64,000 bases of DNA from the NCBI GenBank assembly GCA_033558025.1, contig JAUCEF010000007.1, forward strand, positions 5,642,001 through 5,706,000. Direction: 5' to 3'. The position numbers and the translations under genes were made by a program. The notes under the pieces were generated by a model, which worked only from the letters and a program-made list of their open reading frames with translations, was not told where the DNA came from and made no database searches. Source of the stretch: Phytophthora sp. 'mugwort'. Lineage: Eukaryota; Oomycota; Peronosporomycetes; Peronosporales; Peronosporaceae. Positions 62,447 through 64,000 of the stretch are shown in pieces. Positions within the stretch are counted from its first letter, which is position 1. Each line of letters starts with the position of its first letter.

Positions 62447-64000
62447 CTAATCGGTCGGATCACCAAAATATCGGATCACGCCATGGGAGACTTGAATGAG
62501 GTTGTCTTCCTCGAGGGACCGAAGCGCCATCTGGAACTCGGCGCCTTTGACTTCGCTCTTGCGCTTTTCTTCCAGATGCCGACGGGTTTCATGAACAGTC
62601 ATAGACTGGTTCGGCGCCTCGCCCAAAATCTCCTTGAAGCCGGCGATGAGATCGGCCAGCGATTCGCGTTCCAACACACTGTGTCCCGTATTGATCATAT
62701 CCATATCGATAGTCCCCGTCCGCGGATCCATGGCTGCACGCTGCGTGGCCACGTTCATCAGGCGCAGAGCTTCATCCACGTCACTTCGAGTCACGGTCTC
62801 ACACAGTTTAAGCTTGGCCAATGCTTCGGAAATACGGATAAGTGATTCAAGTTGGCGCGGCGTTGCAGTGATGTTCTTCTTCGCCGACGCCGCGCTGGCG
62901 CCGCCCATTCGTCGAAGATCCAAGTACGCACGGATGAGTCCGTCGCGGGCGTCGGCTGACAGCCGTGGATGGACGTTGTGCTTGGCGTACGCGATGTATT
63001 CGGTCAAGAGCTTCATACTGATAAGCTGTGGGGCTCCCTCACTCCCTCGAGTTTGAGCACGCACGCGGGCACGAGTCTCTTCGTCGTAATACAGAGCGAC
63101 AATGTGTTTGGCTAGTTTCCGGTCCGATTCGGGCTGTGGCTTGTCAAGAATGAGGTAGATGAGGTCGAAACGTGAGAGAAGCGTCGGTAGAATGTTCACA
63201 TTCTCCACGACCGACTTGTTCGGGTTGTAGCGCGACTCGATGGGGTTGGCAGACGCTAGAATCGACGCGCGCGCGTTGAGTGAACAAATGATACCAGCCT
63301 TGGCAATACTCACAGTCTGCTGTTCCATCACTTCGTGTAGCACAGAGCGAGCGGAATCACTCATCTTGTCGAACTCATCAATGCAGCAAATACCCTCGTC
63401 GGATAAAACCAGAGCACCCGATTCGAGCACAAGGTCATTTGTTTCCATGTCGCGGATAAGCGACGCCGTGAGACCGACAGCTGAACTGCCTTTGCCGGAC
63501 GTGTAGATGCTTCGTGGCGACAACTTGTGCACATACGACAGCAGCTGAGACTTGGATGTACCGGGATCTCCACACAGCAACACGTTCATGTCCGAGCGCA
63601 TGCTCCTGCGTTTGGGTGCCACGCCGCCGTGTTCGTGCTCGCTCTCGTCCTCGTTTACACTGCCGCTGCTTCCATCTTTACGGGTGCCACCGAAAAGCAT
63701 GCACAAAATCCCCTTCTTGACGTCGTCCAGCTCCCAGATCGACGGTGCCAATGAGTGGGCCAGATTCTCGTACACTCGCGGGTGCGCTGCAATGCGGCGA
63801 AACGCTGCCAGCTTACGTGCCTGCTGGGCATCAGCCGCCGCCGCGGCATCTTCGTGCTCTTCGGACGGATCTACCATCTCGACGTCGATATCTGCCGGGC
63901 CGATCACACTCGTCTCAACCTCCTCCTCCCCGGTACCCGAACTGAGGCTCTCGCCATTTTGCCCTTCTTCACGCCGAGTGAGCTCGTCCACGCGACGGAA
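62447..64000 (-). CDS. MCM4: DNA replication licensing factor MCM4, C-terminal part
   Basis: The frame is open from the window edge to a TGA/TAA-class stop at 62447, about 517 codons, without introns. It is part of the MCM2-7 replicative helicase. Visible are the AAA+ core with Walker A GDPGTSKSQLL, the MCM signature TSGKGSSAVGLTA, Walker B GICCIDEFDKM, sensor 1 ASANPIESRYNP, arginine finger LLSRFDLIYL, and the C-terminal winged-helix region ending SHGVIRYFGDP. MCM4 is favoured over other MCMs by GICCIDEFDKMSDSARSVLH, IESRYNPNKSVVENV, ALYYDEE and ATDPRTG-like MDPRTGTIDM. An acidic insert (63830-63970) and a DESEHEHGG insert before Walker A are extra. The N-terminal zinc/OB domain lies outside the window. 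Confidence 0.92.
   Translation of the reverse strand, partial: FRRVDELTRREEGQNGESLSSGTGEEEVETSVIGPADIDVEMVDPSEEHEDAAAAADAQQARKLAAFRRIAAHPRVYENLAHSLAPSIWELDDVKKGILCMLFGGTRKDGSSGSVNEDESEHEHGGVAPKRRSMRSDMNVLLCGDPGTSKSQLLSYVHKLSPRSIYTSGKGSSAVGLTASLIRDMETNDLVLESGALVLSDEGICCIDEFDKMSDSARSVLHEVMEQQTVSIAKAGIICSLNARASILASANPIESRYNPNKSVVENVNILPTLLSRFDLIYLILDKPQPESDRKLAKHIVALYYDEETRARVRAQTRGSEGAPQLISMKLLTEYIAYAKHNVHPRLSADARDGLIRAYLDLRRMGGASAASAKKNITATPRQLESLIRISEALAKLKLCETVTRSDVDEALRLMNVATQRAAMDPRTGTIDMDMINTGHSVLERESLADLIAGFKEILGEAPNQSMTVHETRRHLEEKRKSEVKGAEFQMALRSLEEDNLIQVSHGVIRYFGDPTD

Noticed and set aside
46471..64000. Reading the host genes as a functional cluster or new system
   Set aside because: The genes have unrelated housekeeping roles, mixed orientations and separate promoters; nothing in the sequence links them functionally.

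Overview
The window reads as nuclear DNA of an oomycete, most likely Phytophthora or a close relative. Genes are compact, with few short introns (about 60-90 bp, GTRNGY donors, YAG acceptors) and intergenic gaps of 100-300 bp. Codon use is GC-rich in third positions. The first 30 kb is packed with Copia, Gypsy, MULE and hAT remnants, as in the repeat-rich compartment of a 'two-speed' oomycete genome. There are no bacterial operons or Shine-Dalgarno sites. The genus is an inference from style and retroelement type; no rRNA or marker gene settles it.

Layout: (1) 1-17901 is a nest of Ty1/Copia elements from two LTR families. A and B lie on the minus strand. D, E and C lie on the plus strand as a tandem array with shared LTRs. 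F lies on the minus strand. Both families have a primer-binding site (PBS) complementary to the anticodon region of initiator tRNA-Met (the half-tRNA priming known from Drosophila copia and yeast Ty5). The gag ATG lies inside this PBS. Only C keeps a full-length open Gag-Pol frame, and it sits behind an LTR of the other family. (2) 17907-18313 is a tandem repeat of about 140 bp. (3) 18314-24107 holds decayed Ty3/Gypsy pieces, one with a 465 bp LTR and a second with a GATCGG-rich long LTR. (4) 24600-27500 is a broken MULE transposase with a SWIM zinc finger. (5) 28408-29481 is a small hAT element with recognisable terminal inverted repeats.

From 30.7 kb on the window is host gene space: DLST (E2 of 2-oxoglutarate dehydrogenase, with two lipoyl domains); two tandem paralogues encoding very large acidic single-pass membrane proteins, sharing a nearly identical 3.5-3.6 kb tract; a divergently transcribed SNF2-like helicase; cyclophilin A; molybdenum cofactor sulfurase; a BAR-like protein; a CTD-type small phosphatase; the ESCRT-I subunit VPS28; a two-TM Pro/Lys-rich protein; a carboxylesterase/acyl-thioesterase-like hydrolase; and the C-terminal part of MCM4, cut by the window edge. 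These genes serve unrelated pathways (TCA cycle, chromatin, protein folding, Moco maturation, endosomal sorting, replication). Their proximity looks like ordinary eukaryotic packing, mostly convergent and divergent pairs, not a functional cluster.

The observations most worth a second look are the gene-converted pair of giant acidic proteins (one ending in a KDEL-like tetrapeptide), the chimeric Copia element C and the shared-LTR array around it, the double-lipoyl DLST, and the divergent SNF2-like helicase. All intron boundaries were placed by eye from reading frame and splice consensus.
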